From: Lamellibrachia luymesi
Lineage: Eukaryota; Annelida; Polychaeta; Sabellida; Siboglinidae
Direction: 5' to 3'
DNA length: 64,000 nucleotides
Assembly (NCBI GenBank): GCA_009193005.1
Contig: SDWI01000219.1
Coordinates: 197,801-261,800 of the forward strand
Positions 31,041-43,190 of the stretch are shown in pieces; position 1 is the first letter of the stretch; the number at the start of each line of letters is the position of its first letter. The translations under genes were made by a program, and so were the position numbers. The notes under the pieces are model-generated. The model saw only the letters and a program-made list of their open reading frames with translations. It was not told where the DNA came from and made no database searches.

Positions 31041-31169
31041 TAAAATTTAATTACGTACACGTGCTTTATGTAACGTTTCTACGCACATACTGATACTGTA
31101 GTTTTAAGTACCACAGCTGACTGAATGTATTCGCCACGTGCATGTGTGGATTTACAATGCATGACCATT

Positions 31170-31990
31170 ATTAAACATAAACGTTTGTATTAACATATTA
31201 ATAAACTTACTGTCATCAGACGTTTGTTTTTCTTGTATCTTTGTATCTCCACTCCGTATCTCCTCTCTCTCTCTNTATATATATACGTTCCCATCTCTCT
31301 CTCTTTCCCCCCTCTCCCTGGATATGTCTCCTCCTCTCCCACTCTCTCAAATTCTCCTCACATGTTGCCTTCCAATCATTATTTTTAGACCTATTTTGAA
31401 ACGATTGGTGGGGGTTCGCCAGGTGGTGCCATTATTCCATGATTAACGTAGTTATCGGAACAGTGCTGTTGACCATGGAGAGTGTGTGAGTCAAAGGCAT
31501 CACTGTGGTGAGCGCGGTTCGCGCTAACGACACGCGTGACTACTGACACGCGCGGCTGAACATACAACTTTGATGTACGATTTGTTGCAAAGCCCTGCGA
31601 ACGGATATAACTATCGCTCACTCAAACTAATATCTTTTCACATACTTTTACCAAGTTCTGACGCGTGTTACTGTATGCCTCCTGCGATCACTGCAGCCAC
31701 GACTCCATTAATTAAAGACATACCGTGGTATCATGATTGTGCAAAAAAGTATAAGAAATATGGTGTGATAACATATGCCAACGTTCGCACACATGTATGA
31801 AATAAACATTCTGTGTCGGCATTTACTGGAGAATATACCATATATATACATACGGTGCTTACATAATGCTTTGGTTTCGTGTGGTTACTTTAAATAGTCA
31901 CGGACGTTCTGATAATTTTTGGTTCTAAAAACAATAACTTTCTCCAAAATGATAAAATGTTTTTAAATGTCTAATGGTTTGGACGTCAAA
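31170..31990 (-). repeat. Dispersed family copy in right arm of inverted duplication
   Basis: Inverted match to 25600-26690: catcagacgtttgtttttcttgta; the CT-rich stretch 31240-31360 opposite the GA-rich stretch 26450-26545; cgccaggtggtgccattatt; gtgtgagtcaaaggca; then the gtgtgataacatatgccaacgttcgcaca box. The outermost part (31790-31990) matches 17990-18230 inverted. One N at 31275. Confidence 0.65.
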
Positions 31991-32015
31991 ACATGTACAA
32001 ATAAACGGAACATTA

Positions 32016-32022
32016 AGAAATG

Positions 32023-32050
<28 letters not shown>
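32016..32050. repeat. (TA)n microsatellite at LINE boundary
   Basis: The run separates the repeat copy at 31170-31990 from the minus-strand LINE that starts at about 32055. Confidence 0.9.
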
Positions 32051-32054
<4 letters not shown>

Positions 32055-33100
32055 CGGTCTTCCATGTATGTCCGGAACCAAGCTAGTGCCGTTCCACGCA
32101 CACCGTATTCATATTGCCGAAGTGTCAACAAGTGTGCATGATCGATAGTGTAGAATGCTGCTGATAAATCTAGCATAACAAGCATGGTTCCTGTCAAGAG
32201 CTCCTGCGATGTCATGCTTTACTCTCATCAGGGTTGTCTCAATACTGTGCAGCGTCTTGTATGCAGACTGGTATTCTTCGTGCAGTCCATTCATAGTTAC
32301 GTGTTCTGTTAGCCGATGGACTGCAACTTTCTCTAACACTGCCGATGAACGCTATGTTGGAGACTGGTATGTAGTTTTTAGCAGGTCTTTATTTATCGTG
32401 TCACTTTTCGACAGTGGTTTCACAACTGCAATTTTCAGCGTGTTAGGAAATATTCCTTGTTCGAAGCTGTTATTTTCTATGGCCACCAAATAGGGAACGT
32501 GGATATGCAGCGTTCTCCTCAGGAGTTCAGTTGGACAAGGATCCAGACTGCATGTCCTTGAGGTGCACAGTTTGATGATGTTCCTCAGTTCCTCGACAGT
32601 CGTAGGTAGTAGTCGATTTAGTTGGCATGCTTCTGGTTGGCTGCCAACATCGAATTCTTTATCACTTATCAGCTTCTCATGGATCTGCACTCTGATTCCT
32701 TGTGTTTTTTCAGCGAAGTAAGATTGTGGTCGAATCGTGCTCGGTGGCTTTAGCAGGGTGTTGTCCACACGAAAGCATGTCCGCTGGTCAAGTGATAACA
32801 ACACTGATTCATAGTGAACCCGCTTAGCTCGGGTGATCGTGGCGTTTACATCTGTTCGGGGTTGTACATAAATCTGTCGATGGATCCCGAGCTTCGTTTC
32901 CGCAGCAGTATGGAACTCCTGGCTCTCAAGAAACAGCAAAATTAATTTTGCTGATGGATCGCTTCTTTGACTGTCTGAATTCCAGGAATCTGAGCGAAGC
33001 TGACCGCACAAGGAAACCAGAGCTGTTGCCTTATATAAGGGTTGATGATCCACGATTTCTCTGACCTTCACTTCCAACATTTGAAAGAAATGCATTTTTA
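32055..33100 (-). pseudogene. LINE reverse transcriptase fragment
   Basis: Minus-strand frames read in order. At 33095-32352: a linker, then EELRNIIKLCTSRTCSLDPC and PTELLRRTLHIHVPYLVAI, IFPNTLKIAVVKPL. At 32339-32109: LEKVAVHRLTEHVT and EYQSAYKTLHSIETTLMRVK. At 32215-31925: VMLDLSAAFYTIDHAHLL (motif A, normally AAFDTIDH; here the Asp is Tyr) and YGVRGTALAWFRTYMEDRT. This is the order of a CR1/Rex-like RT. Three frames and the altered Asp show it is dead. The 3' half is missing at the TA microsatellite. Confidence 0.82.
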
Positions 33101-34850
33101 TTCATGGTGATCAACCCTCCTCTGCTCAATGTGCTTGTGAGGCTGACTTCAGCATCCTGCACACCCTCATCAACACAGCCAGTTTTAGTCATGTGCTGCA
33201 TACATTCCAGTTTTTCTGATCTAGAAACTGTTTGTTTCTACTGGAAAGTTTTCTGCTTTATTTTTTTTGCGCTACACTCCCTGCAATGTAGTTGACTATG
33301 TCCTGGTTGTCTTCGGTAATGCTCTTACACTGTTCTTCATTGGAAAACTGTGGTGAAACAGGGTAGTTCACCATGACAAGATGCTCAAATATATTGAGAC
33401 AAAGTCATGCTGCATTTGCAGGAGACCCTGTCAGTTCTATTACAGACTGCATATGTTTATCTGTGATAGTTGCTCCATGCCTTTTCCCTTGCAGAACTTA
33501 AAAATGTTGGGTACCAAACACTCGTTCAGGAACTTTACATTGTTTAGTATTTCGTCTCCTGTTGACAGAAGCGTTTAATTCGTCAATGACAGCCTTTTAT
33601 GTCTCTGTTTAATATTCTCTTATATAAGTTATGAAGTGTACTGAAATTAAGTAATGGCTTATTATGTGTACAAGCACACTGAATGATTAGATTGACAGTG
33701 TGCTAGATGTAGACTGTAACTGAGTCAATGAATGTGTGTTGATCATAAGTATGTGTTGCTGTTTAACAGTTCATGTACAAATGTGAATGCAAGCACATTC
33801 ATAATTGCATGCATATTTAAAATAATTCAAGCTTTGTTTGTTCGAAATAGTATTCTTGAAATAAAAAACAAAACACTTATATGTGTGGAAAGCAAATATT
33901 GTATTGGTTTGTTTGTTGAATGTGTGCAAATGGTTGAAGTGTGAGTGTTCACCCCTACAATTACAAGTTCAATCTCGTTCCTTTTTTGCTGTTATCTATG
34001 TGTAATCTGGCCCATATACAGCCTGCACTTACTTTGTACTGTCTCAAAGAAGTGTATCTTGCTGGTTGACTGGTTCTTGGTCTTTGCTTGTGCCGAACAT
34101 ACCTCATTGATGATGTCTAATGTGGCCAATGGACAGATTAAATCAGTTATTATACAAAAGGTTGACATGCACGTTCTGATTACCCAGAACCAGACAAAAT
34201 CATATTACACAGAGGCAGAGAAAATTGTTGCCACAACTCCTGTCTCTCTACTCCCTGCTGACACAAACGAACAACCCTTAATACAGAACATGTCATCCAA
34301 TTCTTGGGATACCCATCCACCTTAATTCTTCAATATGTTCTAAGAGATTAGAGCAAGTGCGAACGGCTATAGCTATTAGTAAAATTGCATTAAAACATGC
34401 ATGATCATTTCAAACACAGGTGTGGCTGAAATGCCATTGTCAAATAACAAAACAAAAAACACAATTATTCAGTCTACTGTTATTATTCAATATTGTATTT
34501 ACACTCACCTTGAACACGTGGGGTTTGTTTGTTTACTTTGCTCTTGAGACCTTCACATCAAGTTGATAATTCATTTGAGAAGAATGTTCCTGTACACACA
34601 GAAGCTAAAGTGTCATATCTTAATGAATGAGTCATTCAATTCCTAAGGATATTAGCAAATACTCAAACGCTGGCTGAGATGTCCCCTGCTGAAAATCCAT
34701 CCGTCTCAAACGCATATGATTTCATAAATTATCACATTATTTTCATGAAAGAAAGATATAGTCCATGCCTAGAGGTGCTTTGACTTAAAATGTAAACTGT
34801 ACAACAAAATCAACATTAAACGCATCGATGTCCAGCTCCATGTTGCGAAG
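33101..34850. other. No gene recognised
   Basis: Several short plus-strand frames (for example 33945-34325) show no domain I recognise. The part nearest 33100 could be the upstream linker of the LINE, but I cannot show it. Confidence 0.35.
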
Positions 34851-35112
34851 TGAGACCGGAAGTAAACAACTCAAACTGTCGAGCCCAAGCGGCTAACACA
34901 AACTCCACCAGAGGCGCAACGCGTAGTACGCGCAAAGCTGGCAGTCCAGTAAATATAAGTCCATGGCACAGGTACGGTTAATTTCAACGCTCTGCGAACA
35001 GTTCGCTAGCGCAGTGTTGTCAGAACGGGTTGCTTATGTGTCACTTGTAGTCGACCGGCCAAAGTACCACCTATAACGAAAGTTCGGAGTTTACAGTCGT
35101 CCTGATTACCAG
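34850..35112 (+). promoter_or_regulatory. Possible promoter and non-coding first exon
   Basis: A local rise in GC and CpG (gaggcgcaacgcgtagtacgcgcaaagc) is followed by sequence ending in ACCAG with GTGAGT at 35113, a good splice donor. No long frame lies in it. It could be a 5' UTR exon of an unseen gene or a chance match. Confidence 0.22.
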
Positions 35113-35199
35113 GTGAGTGAGTGTTTGTGTTCTGTTTCGCCGTCCACGGTTAACATCGATTGATCACAGAGTCCAACTGCGCCATGATTGAATTTAACA

Positions 35200-36010
35200 A
35201 GATTTAACAAGATTTGCCATCCAAGCCAAAGTCCCAGATGGCAAGTGGACAAGGAAGCCATTGGCTTATCGAGAGTCCAACAATGATCATCTACTTATAA
35301 CCCGCCCTCCTGAGATATGTGTCAACCTTGTTTTTAAACATATTCACGCTGCTAGCAGTTACACAATCTGTAGACAATTTGTTCCATTCATTTATTGTCC
35401 TCTGTGAGAACGAGTGCTTCCTGATGTCCAATCTACATTGATCCTTTACTAATTTTACCTCATGTCCTCTAGTTCTGCTATCCTTCTTGAGTGAGAAAAA
35501 CATATTTCTATCAATATTTTCATACCCATTCAATATCTTAAAAACTTCAATCTGATCTCCTCTTAACCTCCTTGTCTCTAGAGTTGTTAAACCACATTCT
35601 TTCAGGCGTTCTTCATAACTAAGGTCTCTCAGTTCTGGAATCATTTTAGTTGCTCTCCTTTGTATGCGTTCAAGCGTATCTATATCCTTCTTACGATATG
35701 GTCTCCATGCTTGTATACAGTATTCTAAATGAGGTCTAACTATTGCTTCATAAAGAGGTATAATTAACTGTTTTCCCTTGTATGTTATGTTTCTTCTAAT
35801 CAATCCAATAATTTGATTACCCTTTGATAATGATATCACACTGCTCTGAAACTTTCATATAAGCGCTTATTGTAACTCCTAAGTCCTTTTCTTTTACAGT
35901 AGTACCCAGAACAGTATCTCCCATTTTATAGTTTACATTCAAGTTCCTATGTCCTGTATGTAGGCATTTACATTTCCCAAAATTGAACAACATCTGCCAT
36001 TTCTCAGACC
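35200..36010 (-). mobile_element. 5'-truncated CR1-like LINE copy
   Basis: It matches 60112-60920 in the same orientation. The frame at 35839-35291 encodes the end of the RT ORF (NQIIGLIRRNITYKGKQLII, RPHLEYCIQAWRPYRKKD, QRRATKMIPELRDLSYEER, GLTTLETRRLRGDQIEVFKI) followed by a short 3' UTR and the repeated TTAACAAGAT tail. The ORF tail is intact in this copy. The 5' end is the hairpin at 35970-36043. Confidence 0.88.
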
Positions 36011-36043
36011 ATTTGGCAGATGTTTTTCTATTTTGGGAAATGT
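35970..36043. repeat. Inverted repeat at LINE 5' boundary
   Basis: ACATTTCCCAAAATTGAACA and onward (35970-35999) pairs with 36014-36043 with two or three mismatches, leaving a loop of about 14 bases. The left arm is LINE sequence. The right arm is the same sequence inverted, consistent with a fold-back or 5' inversion at integration. Confidence 0.7.
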
Positions 36044-36239
36044 GTCGAAATAGGACGCGTTATTACAAGTGGTGTCAGGAACAGCGGGCAAAACATATTT
36101 ACCCTTCCCGTTACGACTGTAATGCCTGTAATTCACAAGTTAGCCTGCCGGGCACATGAGTGACTACATTCGCCAGAGACTAACTGTATCCGTGATAGCT
36201 TTGATAAATGCCACTTCACCCGCCCTTCAGATATGTATC

Positions 36240-36410
36240 TTAGGCCGTGTTCACATACAACGTTAATCCGCATTAGGATGCGGATCCCAATTCGGGTAGC
36301 GTAATGTGAACACCCTTAATGCCCATTAAGCTACCCAAATTATAATGGGGGAAAACACGTGAATTAGGATGCGGATTAGCCAATGTGAACGCTCCGTTTG
36401 CCTTGATTCG
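36240..36410. mobile_element. Fold-back MITE-like element
   Basis: The left part GTGTTCACATACAACGTTAAT with CCGCATTAGGATG pairs with the right part AGGATGCGGATTAGCCAATG with TGAACGCTCC in opposite orientation. An inner pair (GGGTAGCGTAATGTGAACACC and CATTAAGCTACCC) lies between. No coding sequence. The class (hAT-like or other) is not assigned because the ends are not precisely defined. Confidence 0.55.
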
Positions 36411-39140
36411 GCGTGAGAACGTAATATGTAATGCAAAACCCCTAGTCTCGTGGATTATGCGTGAGAGATGACAGGTATGTAAACTTCATCACTTCACATG
36501 TAAGAAATGGCTCGACAAAATCCCACTGTGGGGGGGGGGCAATTAATGCCTAACAGCAAGGTCCTACCTAAATACATGTCACCATTGTGGCAGGTTGATT
36601 ACATTAATTAACTATTACTTTTCCGGGAATCCTGCAATAATATCTCACTTCTTGGAAAAGGTTAGTACATGTTGATAATAAACGGCGTGAAGTAACTGTT
36701 TAATTTTCAACGTTTGCATTTGTTCTAATGGTCAGATATATCTGGTCCGATTTTACACGCTAGATAAATAATTACAAATACAAATATTGTACACATGTGT
36801 ATATGTGCATGTACACAATGTGTAATTGCGCTTAACTAAACGTCGCAAACTCTCTGTATTTAGCATACTACCCGCGAATGCCTTTTTCGCATAATATCGC
36901 ATAATACATTTCTCGTTGTTTCGGTGTTCTGAAGGTGAGCCGGCAACAGAAAGTCTTTGTTTATTTTTGTCTTCATGAATAGTACATACCCCTTTTTTTA
37001 AACATTGTCGCACTGTGCTAGATGTGGTATAATGAAACCATGTTACATATTTCGCCCTGTGTTAAATAATATACTTCCCCTTGCATAAACACCAGGTAGA
37101 AGTTACCAACGGATGTTATTGTCTCTTCTGAAAGATACGGGCAAAGTGGAGTAAACACAGTGGGGTAAACAAAGTGGGGTAAACGATGAGCTTCGAAGGA
37201 GCAGTGGGTGGACTCGGGCCACCCGGTCTTCTAGAGTGACGCTGCAACCGGCGAACGTCAGCGCCCCACTAAATGTTTAGTATGTTTGCAGAAGAACACC
37301 CATGTAGTTCGATATTATTACGCCACCATCGCTATTCACAGTCGACCCCGAGGCGCATGCATCCCTTCAGCTGACATCTTACACGATAATAATACGCGTT
37401 TCACTCAGTTCAGAGCTACACGTACATGATTTTGAATAAAAGCCCCACCAATGATTTGCATCGGTGCTATACTTAATACTTCGTGCTCGTTTACTTGGGA
37501 TTTGTCCAACCTGCGTCATCGTTCTTTCTATTCGACGTGACTCCGTCAAGCTCGTGTTTACTTTCCCGTACCGCTCAGCATCAACAGGTGTCGGGTCTGT
37601 TGTAGACGTATGCGATTATGACTCTCTACTTCCATCGACCACATATGTCATTCAACAGTTATTTCGTGCTCTTTCCGAACCAGGTTGCTAGACCATCAAT
37701 GATTAAAAACAATTGCCGACCTCTGCTTCTTTTCCGATTAAACTATCTTACGTTCACCAGATGTTCTAGTCTTCTCTTTCTCTTCTAATTGTTTATTCAT
37801 TGAACATGGCGTACATTCATACAGTAGCATGGGCTCTATGTAGTATTGCCATGTCGTCTTACTTTCCGTACTGCTGTATGACTCAAATTAATTTATTTGC
37901 CATGTATCACGATGTCATCACGCTGTCCCAGGATGTTTATTGAGCATAAGTCTATTGCCTACAACGAAGGTTCGTAAGCTTTCTTAACCGAATGTCCCAG
38001 ACGTCGCATATCTTTGTGTTTGACACATAATATACCATTCTAAATTAATCTGGCATCTTTGAACCCCGTGAACCCACATGGCTTCCCTCGGGCGTCACCA
38101 GTTCCAATTTGGGAACACTTGGCATATAACAAACGTGGTTTGCATGTTTGTTTATATTTAACAATGTTGTGATCCTTTTCCCGCAAATTAGGAGCGGTGA
38201 TTTTGAACAGACATGTACGATGCAACTTGCGAAACGAGTTGTTGGCATTGTAGACGGCAACATTCCTCGGCCGGGTTGAGACAAATATTCGTTGTGTTTA
38301 ACTTTTAGTAAATGCAACATTAACGCATAATATTCATGAAAAAACTGGGCGTAATATCGCATTTCATGGTAAATCAGTTCCTATGAATGTGTCATAACAA
38401 GCATGTCTTAATGTATATTTTAAGTTTGTCATTGTTTTTGTGTTTGTAATAGCACACACAGGTCAGCTACCCTTCATTTCGCTGTCAAAACTTTCTGAAA
38501 CCCCAGAATGTATCTATAGAGAGACAACGTATTCTAAAAACGGCATTTGTTTTTATGATTTCTGAAAATCAACTACGCTCGATGAAACTAGTGAGATTGT
38601 GTAAACTGTAAACAGTAAACACACACATTGATTAGTTGTGGACAGTAGGTAGATGTTGTGACAATGCAACCGTTGGCTGGGTATTCAAATACATCAATCC
38701 CATCAACTGGTTCCCTCTGCACGTGGTGATAATAGCACCCAGGTGAATTCACGCGATAATTTAATTACCATTATTCGCCGTAGTCGGCCTCCACCCTCTC
38801 CGGTATACACAAAAGCCACCGAAGCGAAACTGAGGGTTATTTCTAAGGGTTGTCTAAATCAGGTGCGACCAATTATACTGGCTGAATTGTCCTGTCAGGC
38901 AACCACCTGACGGGGTTCCCAAGTGGTGTTTATCTGGGATATTTCGAGAGAGAAAGTGTTGATTAGCAGTGCTCGTCAGATCTATCATTTCTCAACTGTC
39001 GTAAATCGTTGGATCCACGGAAAACATTTCGTTTCAGCTTAATACATGCAGGGACATGCATAAATTACACCAAGTGTTCAGCAAACAATTGAAATTTAGG
39101 ATGTGATCAACGTCTCTTAGCGTTACGTTCTTATTGCGAT
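36411..39140. other. No gene recognised
   Basis: Mixed AT-rich sequence with short frames only. The G run 36529-36538, the gtggggtaaac triplication (37150-37185) and the short GC-rich patch 37195-37270 are the only local oddities. Confidence 0.4.
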
Positions 39141-39149
39141 GATCAACGT

Positions 39150-39250
39150 GTGCACATGCATACACACACAACACGTACGGATGCAAGAACTCACAAACAC
39201 ACACCCGCGCGCAGACACACGCGCATGCACACACACACATGCATGCATAT

Positions 39251-39299
<49 letters not shown>

Positions 39300-39510
39300 N
39301 CACACACACACACACACACATTCACAAACATATATACACTCATGCACGCACGCACCAACGCACGCACATACAAACACACAAAAACACACACAAATACACT
39401 CAAACACACATATATACACACGCACGCACACACGCACGTACGCACGCATGCGCGCGCATACATGCACGCACGCAAGCAAGCACAAAACCCACACACACAT
39501 AAAAACACTC
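39150..39510. repeat. (CA)n-rich degenerate microsatellite
   Basis: Mixed CA, CACG and CATG repeats with one N at 39300. All long frames here are VCVCV or HTHTH artefacts. Confidence 0.95.
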
Positions 39511-39809
39511 TAGTACTCTAGTGAATGCTTTAGAAGCATCAAGTGATAAAACATGTATAGTACTACCATTATTTACATAATATGATATAGTTTCTCTTAC
39601 CATAAAAGTACACACTGTTGTGGATAAGCCATCTTTAAGTCCAAATTGTAAATCTGACGTGTCAAAAACTTCGGTTTGTTGTTTGATTATAATTGGATCA
39701 TTAAGCTTGCCAATGAAGCTATATAAGATCAACGCCCTATAGTTATCACAGCCATGATCGTCTTTCATTTATCTTTCTGAAGTGGCACCATAGTACCTAT
39801 CAGTAACTA
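39511..39809 (-). pseudogene. LINE reverse transcriptase fragment, downstream half
   Basis: The minus-strand frame reads LIGTMVPLQKDK and then (shifted) DHGCDNYRALILYSFIGKL, TSDLQFGLKDGLSTTVCTFM, VRETISYYVNN and VLSLDASKAFTRV. The last is RT motif A with the second Asp of KAFD replaced. It stops in the CA microsatellite. The upstream half is at 41665-42665, on the other side of the TA-flanked transposon. Confidence 0.85.
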
Positions 39810-41664
39810 GAGAGTTTTTGCAAGCGCACCGATCTCGGCTCCCTTCCCGATCCCGATCTCACGCGCGATCGGTACGGAGAGTAAGAGATCGGGGACCGAG
39901 TCGAGTTTTTGCAACACGTGCAAATGTAACCCGATCTACGCGGATGGCGCCATCTACATCTACCTTAAATTGTATTGTGTTGTCCCACAAATTACATGTT
40001 TACTTAGAGCAGGTGCTATTTCTGATTTGATTCTCAAATAAGATCATCACACCTTGTAATTTCTTAAGTGAAAGTATGTCTGAAGAATAAATAAATTATA
40101 ATATGTTTCTTTGTTTATATGTTTAAATTTATATCAAAACATTTCGGTTTTATATGAACTGAACAATTAATTAAATTCAGCTAAATTTGCAGACTTTCCA
40201 ATTCCAATTAAATTCCAATACAATTCCAAATCAATCTGTTTTCATTTTTATCACACAATGTTTGGATCAATTCAACTCCAATTAAGATTTGACGAACACC
40301 CGGATTTTAAATTACATCCCAAAATTTACACACGTCCACCATCCATTATAATTACACATCCTCTGGTCTAGATAACAGACATGACAAGAAAAATTTAACA
40401 ATGGGGCATTCTGTCTCAAATCAATCAAAATAAGAAATTCTTCTGGCACTCGCATTTTTGGATTCTACCAACAGTTTACCAATTAATGTATTGGTCTGTG
40501 TAACCACACATGTCAAACCACAGGGATGTAGATAGAGTAATTTCTGAGTTATGACCATTTCCAATTTCTGCCAAATTTATTTTGCATAAGTAAACATTGT
40601 AGAATTTTGCATAGACAGTGTGTACCAATATATCTACATTTTCAGCAAATTTCAGATACATACCTTGAAAAATTCTCAAGTTAGACACACCTGATAAAAA
40701 TAATCTAGAATTATGTATTCAGACGGTTTTTCTTGCATTTGACATCAATATTTACATAGTTTTCTTACTACAGATGGAATAGGTATAAAATCACCAAGTT
40801 GATATTGTGTTGTAATGTGAAGCGTCCATAAAAAAAAGTTTCAAACATTAAGCCATTTGAATAGGGAATCCAAATATGGTGTATTACATTGCCACTGTAC
40901 TTGTTTTTCATATACAAATAAATTGGAATTTTATCTCTGTGGCCATAGCATTTTTGGTTGCTATACATAGGCCACTTTTAACTATTTACTAACAACATAG
41001 AAACTTTAAAGTTCTTATATATGTAGTATGTGTGGGCATCGTATCACTACACAATTTGAATTTATTTATGAAAATAATAGTCGGATAGTTGGGCTAACTT
41101 TTCATATGCGAACAAATCAAAAGGTGCACGAGTCGAAGACGAAATTAGGAAACTCGAGTATATATCTTAGAAAAAAAAAACAATATAGAATGTTAACCGT
41201 AACTGTTTGTTTCTGCATTGTACATCATTTCAGTACACTTCAGCTGGAAGTTGTGGTCTAGTTTATACTACAGGACTGGTCTACAATGCGATATCTAAAT
41301 CTAAGTCCACGGTGCCGTCGATGGTTTCGTGTAGTTTTGTTTACCACAGCCGTAGTCATAGACAGTGCGCACTTAAAACTCTTTTTTCCGATGCACTGAG
41401 CCCATTGGCAACTAAAACAGGGCAACTAATCAGTCAACAACAAACTTACGTACACTTGCTGTATATTTATTATTTTCATTCAACCATAATTTCAACGTAT
41501 TATAGATAAGGAGACCACTAACCGATTGAACCTGCGAGCTCGGTGTTTTCTCTATCTCATCAACCCGACCCCGATCATATAAACACAAGAAGCGATGACG
41601 TAGCACGCATAGCGAGATCGGGATCGGGAAGGAGCCGAGATCGGTGCGCTTGCAAAAAACTCTC
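39810..41664. mobile_element. TA-flanked inverted-repeat DNA transposon, non-autonomous, 1.86 kb
   Basis: The left end GAGAGTTTTTGCAAGCGCAC continues as CGATCTCGGCTCCCTTCCCG and ATCCCGATCTC. The right end, read inward from 41664, is GAGAGTTTTTTGCAAGCGCA and CCGATCTCGGCTCCTTCCCG, giving about 55 bases of inverted repeat with two indels. TA lies outside each end (39808-39809, 41665-41666). The interior is AT-rich and lacks a transposase. Removing the element and one TA restores a continuous reading of the host LINE, which proves the boundaries. TA duplication fits Tc1/mariner-like enzymes, but the long GC-rich ends are unusual and the superfamily is open. Confidence 0.88.
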
Positions 41665-42665
41665 TACTCACTTAGAGATACCCCACGAATAAGCATGCCA
41701 TTGTAGAGCAAGGTTAACGCTTTAAACATATTTTCAGTACCATGTATAATGTGGTTAGAAAATATGCCATTTTCTTCTTTTTTTGCAATTTACACATTTC
41801 TTGAGATGATCAATGTAGACACCATGCTGCTGATGGCAGTTGTGACCATCGTCATTATCATCATTGTCATACACACACATATTAATAACAATATTGTCAA
41901 CTCTCCTTTTTAATAAGTGCATATGATTTTCATAAAATCCAACATAATTGTACAATTGTTCAAACTTTTATGAAAATAAATCAGCAATATCTGTTGAACA
42001 TATATGACCATCCATAACATTAGGCAGAAAATGACAAGATTTTTTTTAACTATGCACCTCTTTCCATAAGTTACGATTATTACCTACACTAATAGCTTCA
42101 GCCATTCTATTGATTTTTTTTATCCTTGTTACATATTTCACAGTATAGTGATACCTGACTCGAGTACGCCTCGTGATATCGGCTACTTCACTATTATGTG
42201 GTCTATCACATTGCACCCAAATATCATACCAGAACAAGGAAGTATCGTGTTGAGCCTGTACAGGTTCGTTCCAACCAGGTATCACCTTGCTGCTCCCTTT
42301 CTTGGCACCCGTCTTTGGCAAACACATATCTGAGGCAACAATGCAATTATTTACAACAGTATTATACAAATCAGAGAAAAAGACCTGTGTGCATTTTACG
42401 TTGGTAATCAACACAACTAACAGCATCATGATTAAAATCAATACTTATCAAGCTCATGTTTTTAATTATCAATGTGGACATTTATGCCACGCTATACTCG
42501 TTTTACATTTACGTTCAAATGTTTCATGATATGACATATATATTTGCATTCCAAGACATAATGGAAGATGATCATAAAAATCAATGTTCATAAACACTGA
42601 TTCATATTTGATAATTGATTCAAGCAAGTTCTGTGTTAGCATAAACTGGTCTATCATTTACATAC
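41665..42665 (-). pseudogene. LINE fragment, upstream half (endonuclease end, linker, RT start)
   Basis: Minus-strand pieces read IDQFMLTQNLLESI with YESVFMNIDFYDHLPL, the terminal SDH-type endonuclease motif (altered to YDH), at 42657-42469. Then come IPGWNEPVQAQHDTSLFWYD with VADITRRTRVRYHYTVKYV (42441-42046), and VYIDHLKKCVNCKKR with following sequence up to the TA at 41665. The last in-frame part matches the start of the RT domain. It continues at 39809 after the transposon. Confidence 0.82.
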
Positions 42666-42779
42666 AGCCATTCCTCTTTGAGCAATTATCTGTCCTCGGC
42701 AGTAGCTGCGCACACAAATGGGCCCTGTTGGTAAATTGAATCCAACAGTCTGACGTGATCAAATGCAATGAGTGGGGAG

Positions 42780-43190
42780 CGTCTGTTGCTTTGTTTGTAG
42801 CTGCCGCCACGCATGGCTGAACGCCGGTTCCACCCACCACCGTGATTTTGTCGGTGGAGAGATGGATACTGCGCGATGCATTATTCTGTTTCTTAATCCA
42901 TACTCATACACTGATTTCGAGAAAACAGTCGGCAAACACCAACACTCGGGAAAACAGAAGCAAATGTATAACATGCCGCAAACAAACACAGTGGTCGCTA
43001 TCTAAATATAGCTAACGGAAGCGTCCGCAGCACGGCTAAGATAAGTTAATCGTTGAGTGGTGACGCCACCTGGCGAATCTCAACCAAACGTTTCAAAGCA
43101 CTTTTAAAGAGAGTGGTTGTTAAACTAAGCCAGGCACTGCAATAGCGATGTGTAAAATAGCGATGTGTAAAATAATTTCCAGTGGGGAAA
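42780..43190 (+). repeat. Short copy of the unclassified dispersed family
   Basis: ccacccaccaccgtgattttgtcggtgg matches 5518-5546. ttcgagaaaacagtcggcaaacaccaacac matches 5600-5630. The core tggtgacgccacctggcgaat with ctcaaccaaacgtttcaaag (43060-43100) matches 5850-5890. Confidence 0.65.

Noticed and set aside
33945..34325. 126-codon plus-strand frame
   Set aside because: No domain, hydrophobic start typical of AT-rich chance frames, and no splice or polyadenylation context.
37195..37275. Possible tRNA or small RNA gene in a GC-rich patch
   Set aside because: I could not fold a cloverleaf or find A and B boxes at proper spacing.
39034..39521. Cys/Val-rich and His/Thr-rich frames
   Set aside because: CA-microsatellite translations. 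Only the RT part above 39510 is real.
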